Shown: positions 7,182 through 16,116, counted from the first letter of the stretch. The stretch is 64,000 bases of DNA from Sandaracinaceae bacterium (GCA_020633075.1 JACKEI010000001.1:2108001-2172000), one strand, 5' to 3'. A program made the numbers and translations. The notes: generated by a model not told the origin, from the letters alone.

Positions 7182-8150
7182 ATGACCACGACACCGACAC
7201 CCTCTGCATCGCACCCCGATAAAAGCACGAACGGTCGCTCTTTAAATCCACGAACCTCGCCTGGGTTCAGGGACGCCCTGCTCCACCGGGCCGTCGCGCT
7301 GGGCGGGCGCGTCGCCCCCTTCGAGACAGGTGGCCTGCTGGTGGACGTGTTCACGCGCGCGCCGCGACCCTACCCACGCTCCGCCGACGTGGACTCGCGC
7401 CTCATGTTCGCGGAGCCCTGGTCGGTGGCGGTCGCGGGCCGCACTCTGCGCGGGTTCACGCTGCGGCCAGAGGGCAGGCACCCGAACGAAGACGGCGATG
7501 GCCCCGCCGTCCTGCTGGTCCACGGCTGGGCGGGCGGCGGCCACCAGCTGCTGCCCATCGCGCGACCCCTGGTGGCCAGGGGCTACAGCGTGTCGTTCTT
7601 CGACCTCCCGGCGCATGGCATGAGCGACGGCCACCACGCCACGCTGCGCGACATCGCGGACGCCATCGCTGGCGTAGCGGCGTCTCTCGGCCGCCTGCAC
7701 GCGGTCGTCGCGCACTCTGTGGGCGGGGCAGGCACCATCCTCTCGCTGCTCGACGGACGCCTCGACGCTGGGAGGGTCGCGCTGGTCGCACCACCGACCA
7801 GCCTCGAGGAGCAGGCGCGCGCGTTCGCCGAGATGCTGCACGCGCCGGACGCGGCCGTGCGCGCGATGCTGGCCACACTGCACGGCTTGGTCGGACGTCC
7901 CATCGACCGAGCGAGCTGGCTGCGCGACGTGGCGCACCTGCAAGTGCCCCTCCTCGTGGTGCACGACCGAAAGGACCGCATCACGCCCTTCGATGGCTCG
8001 AGCGAGCTCGTGCGGCACTGGCCGGGGGCGCGACTGATGGCCACCGAGGGCCTGGGGCACGCACGGATCCTGACCGAGCCCCAGGTGATCGACGCGATTG
8101 TGCGCTTCCTGGGTGCGCCCGCAGCCGTGAGCGCGATGCGCGCTGCATGA
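7182..8150 (+). CDS. Alpha/beta hydrolase
   Basis: A 322-residue serine hydrolase. The oxyanion turn VHGWAGGG (113-120), the nucleophile elbow VVAHSVGG with Ser179, the acid loop VVHDRKDRITP and the histidine loop GLGHARIL are all in the expected order. The Ala before HSVG instead of Gly is a tolerated variant of GxSxG. There is no signal peptide, so it is probably cytoplasmic. It follows the TetR gene with a short gap, and such pairs often act on a small ester or lactone that is also the regulator ligand. The specific substrate cannot be read from the sequence. ATG at 7182 is preceded by GGGAACGAG. Confidence 0.88.
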   Translation: MTTTPTPSASHPDKSTNGRSLNPRTSPGFRDALLHRAVALGGRVAPFETGGLLVDVFTRAPRPYPRSADVDSRLMFAEPWSVAVAGRTLRGFTLRPEGRHPNEDGDGPAVLLVHGWAGGGHQLLPIARPLVARGYSVSFFDLPAHGMSDGHHATLRDIADAIAGVAASLGRLHAVVAHSVGGAGTILSLLDGRLDAGRVALVAPPTSLEEQARAFAEMLHAPDAAVRAMLATLHGLVGRPIDRASWLRDVAHLQVPLLVVHDRKDRITPFDGSSELVRHWPGARLMATEGLGHARILTEPQVIDAIVRFLGAPAAVSAMRAA

Positions 8151-8191
8151 AGCCCCGCGCGAGGGCGGCGCCGCGCGGCTGCGCGCGGGAC

Positions 8192-9136
8192 CTACGCGCG
8201 GCGCCCGACCCAGACGAAGAGCGCCACCAGGCCGCCGAAGCCCCAGAGCTCCAGGGGCAGGGACTCGCCGAGGATGAGCGCGGCCGCGACGAACGTGAGG
8301 AAGGGCTGCAAGAGCTGCACTTGGCTCACGGTCGTCACACCGCCGAGCGCGAGCCCGGTGTACCAGGGCACGAAGCCGAGCAGCTGCGAGATGGTGCCCA
8401 CGTAGAGCAGGCCACCACAGGCCGCCGCGCCGGGCCAGGTGGCAACAGTACGCAGCTCGAAGAGAGCCCACGGCACAGTCAGGGGCGCGACCAGCAGCAC
8501 TGCCCATGCGATGACCTCGACGCTGGGCAGCTCGTGGGCCAGCCGCGCTCCTTGGCTGTAGCCGAGCGCCGTGAACACCACGGCCAAGAGCAACAGCGCG
8601 TCACGGGTGCGTAGCGCGCCGCCACCGTGGTGCTGCGCGAAGAGCACGACCGTCAGCGTGGCGGCCCCCGACATCCACCAGAAGCGCGCGGAGCGCCGCT
8701 CACCGTAGCGCAACGCAGCGAAGGCCGCCGTCGCCATGGGCGCGAGGCCGAGGATCACGCCTGCCTGTGAGGCGCTGCCCGCCTGCATCGCCCAAGCGAT
8801 GGTGATGGGAAAGCCCACCGCCACGCTGAGGCCCACGCCCGCGAGGCGCAGCGCGAGGCGCCATCCTGGCCACGGTGCGCGTCGAGCGCACAGCAGCGGC
8901 AGAGCCACCAGCGCCGCGATGGCCGCGCGACCGAGCGCAACCTGAAGCGGAGCCAGCCCATCGAGCGCCAGGCGGGTCATGGGGAAGGTCAGGCTGAAGG
9001 CCGCGACAGCGACGACGCCCAGGAGCAGGCCGATGGTCTGCTCACGGGTGCGAGCGGCCACCGGTGACGCGCTGCTGGTCGTCCGGGGCTGCGCCGAGTC
9101 GGTCTGGATGCTGATGGGGAGGTGCGTGCTGGACAT
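8192..9136 (-). CDS. EamA/DMT-family membrane transporter
   Basis: ATG at 9136 gives 314 residues with about ten hydrophobic segments in two EamA repeats. The first repeat has SLTFPMTRLALDGLAPLQVALGR-type features, the second GYSQGARLAHELPSVEV and then QLLQPFLTFVAAALILGE near the end. The family exports amino acids or other metabolites by drug/metabolite-type antiport. The longer frame upstream (to 9250) overlaps the intergenic control region and is not used. The gene is divergent from the MocR regulator at 9249, a common arrangement in which the regulator controls the exporter. Confidence 0.88.
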   Translation of the reverse strand: MSSTHLPISIQTDSAQPRTTSSASPVAARTREQTIGLLLGVVAVAAFSLTFPMTRLALDGLAPLQVALGRAAIAALVALPLLCARRAPWPGWRLALRLAGVGLSVAVGFPITIAWAMQAGSASQAGVILGLAPMATAAFAALRYGERRSARFWWMSGAATLTVVLFAQHHGGGALRTRDALLLLAVVFTALGYSQGARLAHELPSVEVIAWAVLLVAPLTVPWALFELRTVATWPGAAACGGLLYVGTISQLLGFVPWYTGLALGGVTTVSQVQLLQPFLTFVAAALILGESLPLELWGFGGLVALFVWVGRRA

Positions 9137-9248
9137 GTACAGAGCGTGGAGCGTGGACCCCAACCGGCACAGATTCAGACGACAGACAGATTGACCAGTA
9201 CAGTTCTCTTTGACATCATCTGTACCGCTCCTTCGACTCCCGGCTGTC
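9136..9248. promoter_or_regulatory. Divergent promoter/operator region between eamA and mocR
   Basis: The 112-base gap contains GTAC cores at 9137-9140, 9198-9201 and 9222-9225. Two of them form GTACAG (9198-9203) and CTGTAC (9220-9225), an inverted repeat with a 16-base spacer. TTGACC (9191) and TTGACA (9210) could be -35 boxes for the rightward gene, but no good -10 is evident. MocR regulators commonly bind paired sites in such gaps; this use here is inferred. Confidence 0.4.
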
Positions 9249-10676
9249 ATGCTCTACGAAGACGTCGCCCAGCGCCTCGAGCGCTTGATTCACGACGGCA
9301 CGTTGTTGCCGGGTCACCGTCTGCCCTCCGTGCGCCACTTGCGGGACCGCTGGGGCGTCAGCGTAGCCACCGCACAGCACGCCTTCCGCGTGCTAGAGAC
9401 CCGCGGCCTGGTCGAGGCGCGCGCGCGGTCGGGCTACTACGTGCGGGACACGCCCCGCCTCTGGCTACCCGCGCCCGAGCCTGCGGCGCCGCGGCCCGAG
9501 ACCGAGCGGCTGCGCGGTCTGTCGGTCCTCCGTGAGACCGCCACCCCCGACCTCGTCGCGCTCGGTACGGCCCTGCCCGACCCGCAGCACCTGCCGCTGC
9601 ACGCGCTCGGTCGCTTGGCGACACGCATCAGTCGTGAGAGCCCCGAGCTGGCGTTCGGCTACGCGCTGCCCCCGGGGCCCGCCCCGCTGCGGCGGGTGCT
9701 CGCAGCCCACGCGGCCGACGCCGGCGCGACGGTCCAGCCGGGCGACATCATCACGACCACGGGCGTGATGGAGGCGATGTACTTGTGCTTGGCCGCGACC
9801 ACGCGACCGGGCGACCGCGTGCTGGTGCAGAGCCCGACCTACTTCGGGATCATCGAGAAGATCCAGTTCATGGGCCGGGTCGCGATCGAAGTGCCGAGCA
9901 CCGCCGAGCACGGCATCGACCTCGGCAGCTTCGAGCGTCTGCTGGCCGAAGGGCCGGCGGCGTGTGTCCTCGTGCCCAACTTCAACAACCCGTGCGGCAG
10001 CGTGCTGTCCGACCAAGACAAAGCGCGCGTGGTCAGCCTGTGCACCCGCGCGAAGGTGCCGCTCATCGAAGACGACATCTACGGGGAGCTGGTCTTCGAG
10101 GGGCAAAGGCCCACGTCGCTCAAGTCCTTCGACCGGAAGGGGTGGGTGCTGTCCTGCTGCTCCGTCAGCAAGGTCCTGTCCCCTGGTCTGCGCGTCGGGT
10201 GGGTAGTGCCTGGGCGCTTCTACGACGCCGTGTTGGACGCGAAGCTGGCGGTCTCCTTCGCGTCCGCCAGCCTCCCGCAGCTCGTGGTGGCGGCCTACCT
10301 CGAGAGCGGCGGCTACGACACCCACATCCGGCGCCTGCGGACGGCGTATCGCGAGCAAGTTACGGCCGTGGGCTTGGCCGTGCGCCGTCACTTCCCGGCG
10401 GGGACACGCTGCACCCGGCCCGCCGGGGGCCACGTCCTGTGGGTCCAGCTGCCCGAAGGGGTCGACGCCATCGCGCTCTATCGCCGCGCGCTGCGACACG
10501 GCGTGGGCATCGCGCCGGGTCCCTTGTTCTCCCCCACAGGACGCCACAGCGGCTTCGTGCGAATCAACTGCGCGAGCCCGTTCGACGAGCGGACGGACGG
10601 CGCGCTCGCGAAGCTGGGCGAGCTCGCCCGCGCGGACCAGCTGAGCCCCAAGCGCGTAGCCCGCGCGGCACGCTGA
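9249..10676 (+). CDS. MocR/PdxR-type GntR regulator with aminotransferase domain
   Basis: The first 75 residues form a GntR winged helix (LYEDVAQRLERLI, LPSVRHLRDRWGVS, ATAQHAFRVLETRGLVEAR). The rest is a fold-type I aminotransferase domain with the PLP motifs NFNNPCGSV, IEDDIYGEL, SVSKVLSPGLRVGW (Schiff-base Lys) and the C-terminal FVRINCA. These regulators sense PLP or its amino-acid adduct. ATG at 9249 is chosen because GntR domains start just before this point; a TTG at 9210 would add 13 residues but coincides with a possible -35 box. It is divergent from the EamA exporter, its likely target. Confidence 0.9.
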   Translation: MLYEDVAQRLERLIHDGTLLPGHRLPSVRHLRDRWGVSVATAQHAFRVLETRGLVEARARSGYYVRDTPRLWLPAPEPAAPRPETERLRGLSVLRETATPDLVALGTALPDPQHLPLHALGRLATRISRESPELAFGYALPPGPAPLRRVLAAHAADAGATVQPGDIITTTGVMEAMYLCLAATTRPGDRVLVQSPTYFGIIEKIQFMGRVAIEVPSTAEHGIDLGSFERLLAEGPAACVLVPNFNNPCGSVLSDQDKARVVSLCTRAKVPLIEDDIYGELVFEGQRPTSLKSFDRKGWVLSCCSVSKVLSPGLRVGWVVPGRFYDAVLDAKLAVSFASASLPQLVVAAYLESGGYDTHIRRLRTAYREQVTAVGLAVRRHFPAGTRCTRPAGGHVLWVQLPEGVDAIALYRRALRHGVGIAPGPLFSPTGRHSGFVRINCASPFDERTDGALAKLGELARADQLSPKRVARAAR

Positions 10677-10757
10677 CGTGGCACCCGCTCGCGTGACGCG
10701 CGTGGGCGCGCCGGGATGAGGTGCGAGCCAACGCGAGGCCTGCTAGGCTCTGCCTCG

Positions 10758-10842
10758 TGATGCACTCGGGGCGCCCACGCAGGTGGGCTGAGAAGAACCC
10801 GTCGAACCTGATCCGGATCATCCCGGCGGAGGGAAGTGATCA
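10758..10842 (+). promoter_or_regulatory. TPP riboswitch (thi box) controlling thiC
   Basis: The conserved core is present in order: CTCGGGGCGCC, GGGCTGAGAA, ACCCGTCGAACCTGATC, a GGATCATCCCGGC arm and GGAGGGAAG. P1 can form from TGAT-G-CACT (10758-10766) with AGTG-ATCA (10835-10842), eight pairs and one bulged G. The 3' strand of P1 ends at the A of the thiC ATG, and GGAGG (10828-10832) lies inside the aptamer. Ligand binding would therefore hide the ribosome binding site directly. Confidence 0.95.
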
Positions 10843-12698
10843 TGGCCCCGACTTCGTGGTCCCCTCTGCCCCTTGCTCTTCGGAGCGCAGTGAGGTCGTA
10901 CGTGTCGCAGCCTGATTCCTCTCCCATCGCCCTCCCCTTGCACGGCGCCCACAACCCCTCCAGCACGGGCGCGGGCACCACACCGGGCTCGTTCGCGAAC
11001 GCCGCACAGGTCGGCGGGCCGCTGACCTTCTCCTCGCCGGACACGCCCGGCATGCCCGCTCCCAGCGACAAGACCGCCTGGGACTTCATGCCCCCGGACT
11101 GGACCTTCGTGCACGGGCGCTGGACCCCCCCCGAGGGCTTCGAGCCGCGCACGCAGCTCGAGTTCGCGCGCCTGGGTCAGATCACCCCGCAGATGAAGCG
11201 GGTGGCGGAGCGCGAGAAGCACCTCACCGCCGAGCAGGTGCGTGACGAGGTCGCCGCCGGCCGCATGATCATCCCGGCCAACCGCGTGCATCTGCAGCAC
11301 AAGCTCGACCCGATGGCCATCGGCCGCGCCAGCCTGACCAAGGTGAACGCCAACATGGGGGCTTCGCCGGTGTCGTCGGGAACGGCGGACGAGGTCGAGA
11401 AGCTACGCTGGGCCGAGCGCTGGGGCGCCGACACGGTCATGGATCTATCCACGGGCGGCGACCTCGACGCCACGCGCGCGGCCATCCTGGCCGCATCCAA
11501 CGTGCCCATCGGCACCGTCCCCATCTACTCCATGATCATCGGGCGCAAGATCGAGGACCTCACGCTGGACGTGATCCTCGAGACGCTACGGCACCAAGCC
11601 CAGCAGGGGGTGGACTACTTCACCATCCACGCGGGCGTCGCGCGCGCGCACCTGCCGCTCATCCGGGACCGCCTGATCGGCATCGTCTCGCGGGGCGGCT
11701 CGCTCTTGGCCAAGTGGATGCTCACGCACAAGGCCGAGAACCCGATGTACACCCACTTCGAGGCCATCTGCGACATCATGCGCGAGTACGACGTGTCGTT
11801 CTCGCTGGGTGACGGTCTGCGCCCCGGCGGCCTGGCCGACGCCACGGACGCCGCGCAGCTGGGCGAGCTCCAGCGCCTGGGCGAGCTGACCGAGAGGGCC
11901 TGGCGCAAGGGCGTGCAGGTCATGGTGGAGGGGCCGGGCCACGTCCCCTTCGACCAGATCGAGTACAACATGAAGCTGCAGCGCCGCCTCTGTCACGGCG
12001 CGCCCTTCTACGTGCTGGGGCCCCTCGTCACGGACGTCTTCCCCGGCTACGACCACATCACCAGCGCCATCGGGGCCACCGCCGCCGGCTTCCACGGCGC
12101 CAGCATGCTCTGCTACGTCACGCCCAAGGAGCACCTGGGCCTGCCCAAGCAGGAGGACGTGAAGCAGGGCTGCATCGCGTACAAGATCGCGGCCCACGCG
12201 TCGGACGTGGCCCTCGGCATCCCGGGCGCCCGCGACTGGGACGACGACCTCACGCGCGCGCGCGCCGCGCTCAACTGGGAGAAGCACTTCGAGCTGGCCT
12301 TCGACGGCGAGTTCGCCCGCGCCCTGCACGACGAGGACCTCAGCGTGGACACGGACTTCTGCGCCATGTGCGGGCACGACTGGTGCTCGGTGCGCATCAG
12401 CAAGGAGATCGTGGAGTTCGGCAGCGGCAAGGACCCCGAGTTCGTGCGCGAGCGCGTGGCCAAGAGCCCAGGGCTCACGGCGCAGCAGCAGGCCACCCTC
12501 GAGCAACGCGGCTATCTCTCGCCGGAGGAGATCCACCAGCTGGCGCAGCAGACCAAGGGTGTGGTCGTGGCGCCGGGCAAGGACAAGGCCGACTGCCACT
12601 CGGACTACGTGGATCCCGACGCCGCAAAGAGGCTCCAGACCGAAAAGCTGGTACAAGTCGGTCGCAAACCCGGCACGAGCGCCACGCCCTCCGCGTGA
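10842..12698 (+). CDS. thiC: Phosphomethylpyrimidine synthase ThiC
   Basis: ThiC is a radical SAM enzyme that rearranges aminoimidazole ribotide into HMP phosphate for thiamine synthesis. The 618-residue product has the family signatures NANMGASPVSSG, TVMDLSTGGD, DYFTIHAGV, SFSLGDGLRPGG, MVEGPGHVP and, near the end, CAMCGHDWC, the CxxCxxxxC cluster motif. ATG at 10842 follows GGAGG with a 9-base gap, although both elements belong to the riboswitch; GTG at 10836 in the same frame is less likely. About 50 poorly conserved residues precede the first family region, so a later start is possible. Control is by the TPP riboswitch. A cytochrome c lipoprotein follows after 50 bases. Confidence 0.96.
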   Translation: MAPTSWSPLPLALRSAVRSYVSQPDSSPIALPLHGAHNPSSTGAGTTPGSFANAAQVGGPLTFSSPDTPGMPAPSDKTAWDFMPPDWTFVHGRWTPPEGFEPRTQLEFARLGQITPQMKRVAEREKHLTAEQVRDEVAAGRMIIPANRVHLQHKLDPMAIGRASLTKVNANMGASPVSSGTADEVEKLRWAERWGADTVMDLSTGGDLDATRAAILAASNVPIGTVPIYSMIIGRKIEDLTLDVILETLRHQAQQGVDYFTIHAGVARAHLPLIRDRLIGIVSRGGSLLAKWMLTHKAENPMYTHFEAICDIMREYDVSFSLGDGLRPGGLADATDAAQLGELQRLGELTERAWRKGVQVMVEGPGHVPFDQIEYNMKLQRRLCHGAPFYVLGPLVTDVFPGYDHITSAIGATAAGFHGASMLCYVTPKEHLGLPKQEDVKQGCIAYKIAAHASDVALGIPGARDWDDDLTRARAALNWEKHFELAFDGEFARALHDEDLSVDTDFCAMCGHDWCSVRISKEIVEFGSGKDPEFVRERVAKSPGLTAQQQATLEQRGYLSPEEIHQLAQQTKGVVVAPGKDKADCHSDYVDPDAAKRLQTEKLVQVGRKPGTSATPSA

Positions 12699-12748
12699 AC
12701 CTCGGCAGCAGAACAGCGTTCAACGCTCAACGTTCAAGGAGACTCAGC

Positions 12749-13123
12749 ATGAAGAAGTTCGGAATGGTGATGGCAGCGGCAACCCTGATGCTCGGCGCGT
12801 GTGGCGGCAGCGGCGAGGGTGAGGGCGAAGGCAGCTCTGGCGGCGAGCACGTCGCCAGCTACGAAGGTGCGGTCACGTCCACGGACGTCGCCAGCGGCCA
12901 AGAGGCCTACACGAACTTCTGCTCGGGCTGTCACCAGGACGGCACCGGCGGCGACGGCGCCGCGCCCGCGGTCAACGGCATCGGCTGGACCCCCGCGCAC
13001 ATGCGCCAGCAGATCCGTGAGGGCGAGGGGCGCATGCCCGCGTTCAACGCCAGCGTCCTGCCGGACGATCAGCTCGAGGCGCTGATGGCCTACCTGGTGT
13101 CCACCGGCGGCGTCACCAACTGA
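12749..13123 (+). CDS. Small c-type cytochrome lipoprotein
   Basis: The 124-residue protein has a lipoprotein signal (LMLGAC, Cys18) and a Gly/Glu-rich linker. One haem-binding motif follows, CSGCH (58-62), with NGIGWTPAHM and EGRMPAF downstream; the latter Met is the probable axial ligand. This is the cytochrome c class I fold (CytC_oxidase_cbb3-like). It should act in the periplasm as an electron carrier. AAGGAG at 12737-12742 precedes the ATG by 6 bases, a strong ribosome site. It may be read from the thiC transcript or its own promoter. Confidence 0.9.
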   Translation: MKKFGMVMAAATLMLGACGGSGEGEGEGSSGGEHVASYEGAVTSTDVASGQEAYTNFCSGCHQDGTGGDGAAPAVNGIGWTPAHMRQQIREGEGRMPAFNASVLPDDQLEALMAYLVSTGGVTN

Positions 13124-13128
13124 GCCCA

Positions 13129-13153
13129 GCGGCCCGCCTCAATAGCGGGCCGC
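13129..13153. terminator. Bidirectional hairpin between cytochrome c and prkA genes
   Basis: GCGGCCCGC (13129-13137) pairs exactly with GCGGGCCGC (13145-13153) around a 7-base loop. The loop carries the prkA stop codon (13139-13141). Placed between convergent genes, it should end transcripts from both sides. There is no clear T-tract on either strand, so efficiency is uncertain. Confidence 0.65.
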
Positions 13154-15484
13154 CAGCAGCTCGGCGAGGGCGATGCGCCCGCTGTCCTCGCTGTAGCCAC
13201 GCTCTCGCAGCTGGCCCCAGGCGCTCTCCGCGGCGAGGGCGTCGGCCGGCTCGAGGCGCGCGGACTCGCCGTCCAGCAGGGCCACCACCGAGCGGCCCAC
13301 GCGCGCGATCTGAGCGCGCCTCGACTCGAAGTAGGCCGACTCCAGCTTGGCGAGCTGCCGCGGGAAGAGCGCGCGATAGTCCACCTCACGGGGCAGGTCC
13401 GCCGTGCGGTCCGGCTGGTCGATGGCCCACGCGGCCAGGCCGCCCAGCACCGTCGCCCGGAACTCCTCGGGGTCGGTGACCTCGAGCGTGGCCTCCACCG
13501 ACTCCAGCAGCTCGGTGTCGGGGTCTTCGTACGCTTGGGTGACGGGGTTGAGCCAGCGCTCGCCCTTCACGGCGTGGGACACCTGCGCCACGTAGCGGGC
13601 GAAGAGGTCCATGTAGCGCTCCTCGGACACCAGCCCGGTCGCCGTGCGCAGCTCGAGGTCCACGCGGTCGAGCCAGCGCTCGCGCACCACGTCCACGAAG
13701 GCGAGCGCGTCGTGGTAGCCGCCGTCCACGTCGAGGCGCAGGAAGTCGTAGTCTCCCTCGGCGCAGAGCGTCTCGAGGCGCGCCAGCACGGCAGGAGGCG
13801 CCAGACAGGAAGCCCGCGAGTCGGCGGCCACCTCGAGGAGCACGCTCCGGACCTCACGCGCGGACGCGCCCAGGAGGCCCTCTGACGTCCCCACCAGGGA
13901 CTCCGCGTACACGTCGGCGAGGCCGCTGCGGAGGGCGAGCTGCTCGTCTTGCTCGAGCCGCTCTGGGACGCTTCCGTCGGCGTAGAGTTCGGCCTTCTCG
14001 AGAGGGCTCAGCGACGCCGCGATCGCACCCAGGGTCGCGTCGTCGTAGGCCGCCTGCTCCGGGCGCCGGAGGCGCGTCAGCACCGCCCAGAGAGCCGCTA
14101 CGTAGGTCGTGTGGGGGGCGACGGGCACGCTCACGTTGGGCACGATCTGCGTGTCGTAGATGGCCTGCTCCTGACGGTAGTCCCGCAGGTACGGCACCAC
14201 GATGGGCAGCATGCGCCCGCGGAAGGAGCCGTAGTCGTGGTGCTCGCGGAACGCGGCGAGGTGGAACTCGTTGCTGCTCGCCACCAAGAGCGCGTTGAGC
14301 GTCATGGTGGAGAAGCTCAGCGGCACGCTGCCCTCCTCGATGGCGAGCAGCAGGTAGCGCCAGGCGTCCAGGGGCCGCTTGAGCAGGTCGCTGAACTCGA
14401 CGATGCCGGCGGCGCCGTCCACCAGCGGGCCATAGCTCTCGAAGAGGGTCAGCGCCGAGAGGGACGCGGGCAAGGACGCCAGCGAGCGATCCGCCGTGAT
14501 CTGGCGCTCGCTCGCGTCCACCGACATGGCCGGCCCGATGGTGACCGCGCCCGAGCGATAGCGTCGGCTGATGTCGAAGCGCTCGACCTGAACGTGCGCG
14601 AAGACGCGCCGCAGGTCGCCGCGGTAGTCCGTCAGCAGCGCGTCGAAGATCTGCTTGTTCTTGTGGCTGAGCTCGCCCGCCGCCAGGAAGGCTGGCAGCG
14701 GCGCGTCAGGAGGCAGCACCTGCGCCAGCAGCGCGCGCCGCTCCGCGCGCGGCAACAGCAGCAGCGGATGGTCCTTGAGCTCGCTGGTGAGTTTGACGGC
14801 GATGCGCGACTCGGGGAGCAGGGCGAACGACTGGTGTTCGCCCCGCCCTCCGGGCGCGCCCGCAGAGAAGCCGATGCCGGTCTGGTCGCCGGTCTTGGGG
14901 AACACCCACGCGAAGCGGTAGAGGGCCCCCTCGGCGACACGTGAGTAGGCCTCGAGGCCCCGCATCAGACACGCGACGAAGGTGGACTTGGCGCTGCCGT
15001 TGGGGCCGTGCAGCATCACCATGCGGTTGACGCGCCCCTCACGGATGAACCCCTCGAGCGCCCGCCGGAAGCTCTCTTGCAGCTCCTCGTGTCCGATCAG
15101 GCGGTCGCGGTCGTCCGCGTGCCCGTCCCGGCCGCGCTCTGCCTGCGGCGCGCCGTCGCTGCCGCCGTCGAACGCGAGATCAAACAGGCGGTAGCGCCGC
15201 GTGACGCCGGTAGGCCGTGTCACCTCGTAGCTGCCGAAGTGATCGAGGGCGTCGCGGGCGTAGGTGGCAGCGTCTCGCACGGAGCGCCGCGGCTCGCGCG
15301 CGCAGAGGTCGAGGTAGGCGTCGAAGCTGAGCACCCGGCGCTCCTGCTCGAAGCGCTCCCGGGTGCGCGCGTAGGTGTCGTCGAGCAGGGCCTCGAGTGA
15401 AGCGCTGCGGCCCTCGGGCGCGTCACCACCCACCGCGGGCCGCGCGTCCGAGGGTCTCTCGTCGTGCTCGCCCGGCGCGCTCAC
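13139..15484 (-). CDS. prkA: PrkA-type AAA+ serine protein kinase
   Basis: The 781-residue protein has the PrkA AAA core: LIGHEELQESFRRALEGFI, then MVMLHGPNGSAKST (Walker A, about 160-168) and RFAWVFPKT. The later NALLVASSNEFHL and RMLPIVVPYLRDYRQE match the PrkA family. PrkA proteins have been described both as kinases and as AAA+ proteases in sporulation and stress. The family is usually about 640 residues; this one has a longer C-terminal half. GTG at 15484 overlaps the TGA of the upstream lipoprotein gene as GTGA, so translation is likely coupled; the frame extends upstream to 15544 but only inside that gene. Confidence 0.88.
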   Translation of the reverse strand: MSAPGEHDERPSDARPAVGGDAPEGRSASLEALLDDTYARTRERFEQERRVLSFDAYLDLCAREPRRSVRDAATYARDALDHFGSYEVTRPTGVTRRYRLFDLAFDGGSDGAPQAERGRDGHADDRDRLIGHEELQESFRRALEGFIREGRVNRMVMLHGPNGSAKSTFVACLMRGLEAYSRVAEGALYRFAWVFPKTGDQTGIGFSAGAPGGRGEHQSFALLPESRIAVKLTSELKDHPLLLLPRAERRALLAQVLPPDAPLPAFLAAGELSHKNKQIFDALLTDYRGDLRRVFAHVQVERFDISRRYRSGAVTIGPAMSVDASERQITADRSLASLPASLSALTLFESYGPLVDGAAGIVEFSDLLKRPLDAWRYLLLAIEEGSVPLSFSTMTLNALLVASSNEFHLAAFREHHDYGSFRGRMLPIVVPYLRDYRQEQAIYDTQIVPNVSVPVAPHTTYVAALWAVLTRLRRPEQAAYDDATLGAIAASLSPLEKAELYADGSVPERLEQDEQLALRSGLADVYAESLVGTSEGLLGASAREVRSVLLEVAADSRASCLAPPAVLARLETLCAEGDYDFLRLDVDGGYHDALAFVDVVRERWLDRVDLELRTATGLVSEERYMDLFARYVAQVSHAVKGERWLNPVTQAYEDPDTELLESVEATLEVTDPEEFRATVLGGLAAWAIDQPDRTADLPREVDYRALFPRQLAKLESAYFESRRAQIARVGRSVVALLDGESARLEPADALAAESAWGQLRERGYSEDSGRIALAELLAARY

Positions 15485-16017
15485 TGCACCGCCAGGGAGA
15501 GCGTGAGGGTGCGCTCCTCGGGCACGCAGTTGCTGGGGTTGCACATGGCGAACTGCACGCGCGCGCGCACCTGCTTCTCGCCCGCCGAACCGGGGGTGAA
15601 GGGCACGTCGAAGCGCACACGGGCCTCCTCGTACTGGGCGGCCTGCTCACGCTCGAGGCGCGCGCTCGGAAAGCTGACTCCCTCGCCTTCGAGCTGCACC
15701 ACGGTGGGGTACTCCATGTTCACGTGCCAGCCACCGCGCCCGGTGAGCTCGATCCCGAACTGACCGAGCTGCCCCGCCGTGTAGGACTCGGCGCCCGAGG
15801 ACACGAGCGCGAAGCTCGCGCCCGTCGCGGAGGGGCCCGACGGCTCCGGCGCCGGCTCCGGTTCGCCGGTGCTCACGCCCTCCGTGGCCTGCCCTTCCAG
15901 GGGCGTCGTGGCGGGCGCGGGCGCGTCCTCTCCACAGGCGATGAGGGCCGAAGCAGCCAGAGCCAGAGCGAGCCAGGTCCTGACCCACCGACGAAGTGCA
16001 TGTGTTCCGAAAACCAT
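15481..16017 (-). CDS. Lipoprotein with DsbD-N-terminal-like domain
   Basis: ATG at 16017 gives a 178-residue protein with a signal peptide and lipobox (SALIAC-G), an acidic Pro/Glu-rich linker and one beta-sandwich-like domain. The domain ends with RVQFAMCNPSNCVPEERTL. A CxxxxC in this position near the end is typical of the DsbD N-terminal domain, where the pair exchanges disulfides in the periplasm. The ORF remains open far upstream, but that part is antisense to the nitrilase gene and is rejected. The gene is translationally coupled to prkA. A link between a periplasmic redox lipoprotein and PrkA is not documented as far as I know. Confidence 0.65.
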   Translation of the reverse strand: MVFGTHALRRWVRTWLALALAASALIACGEDAPAPATTPLEGQATEGVSTGEPEPAPEPSGPSATGASFALVSSGAESYTAGQLGQFGIELTGRGGWHVNMEYPTVVQLEGEGVSFPSARLEREQAAQYEEARVRFDVPFTPGSAGEKQVRARVQFAMCNPSNCVPEERTLTLSLAVQ

Positions 16018-16116
16018 GGCCCAACTATAGCGCGGTGACGGCCCCGCGAGCGCGCTTCCGGCCGCGTCCTCCGATGAGCGCCCCTGCGACGAGGTGCGAG
16101 CTGATATGCTGCCGGC

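Noticed and set aside
13949..14944. 331-residue plus-strand open frame inside prkA
   Set aside because: Antisense shadow of prkA; no ribosome site or family match.
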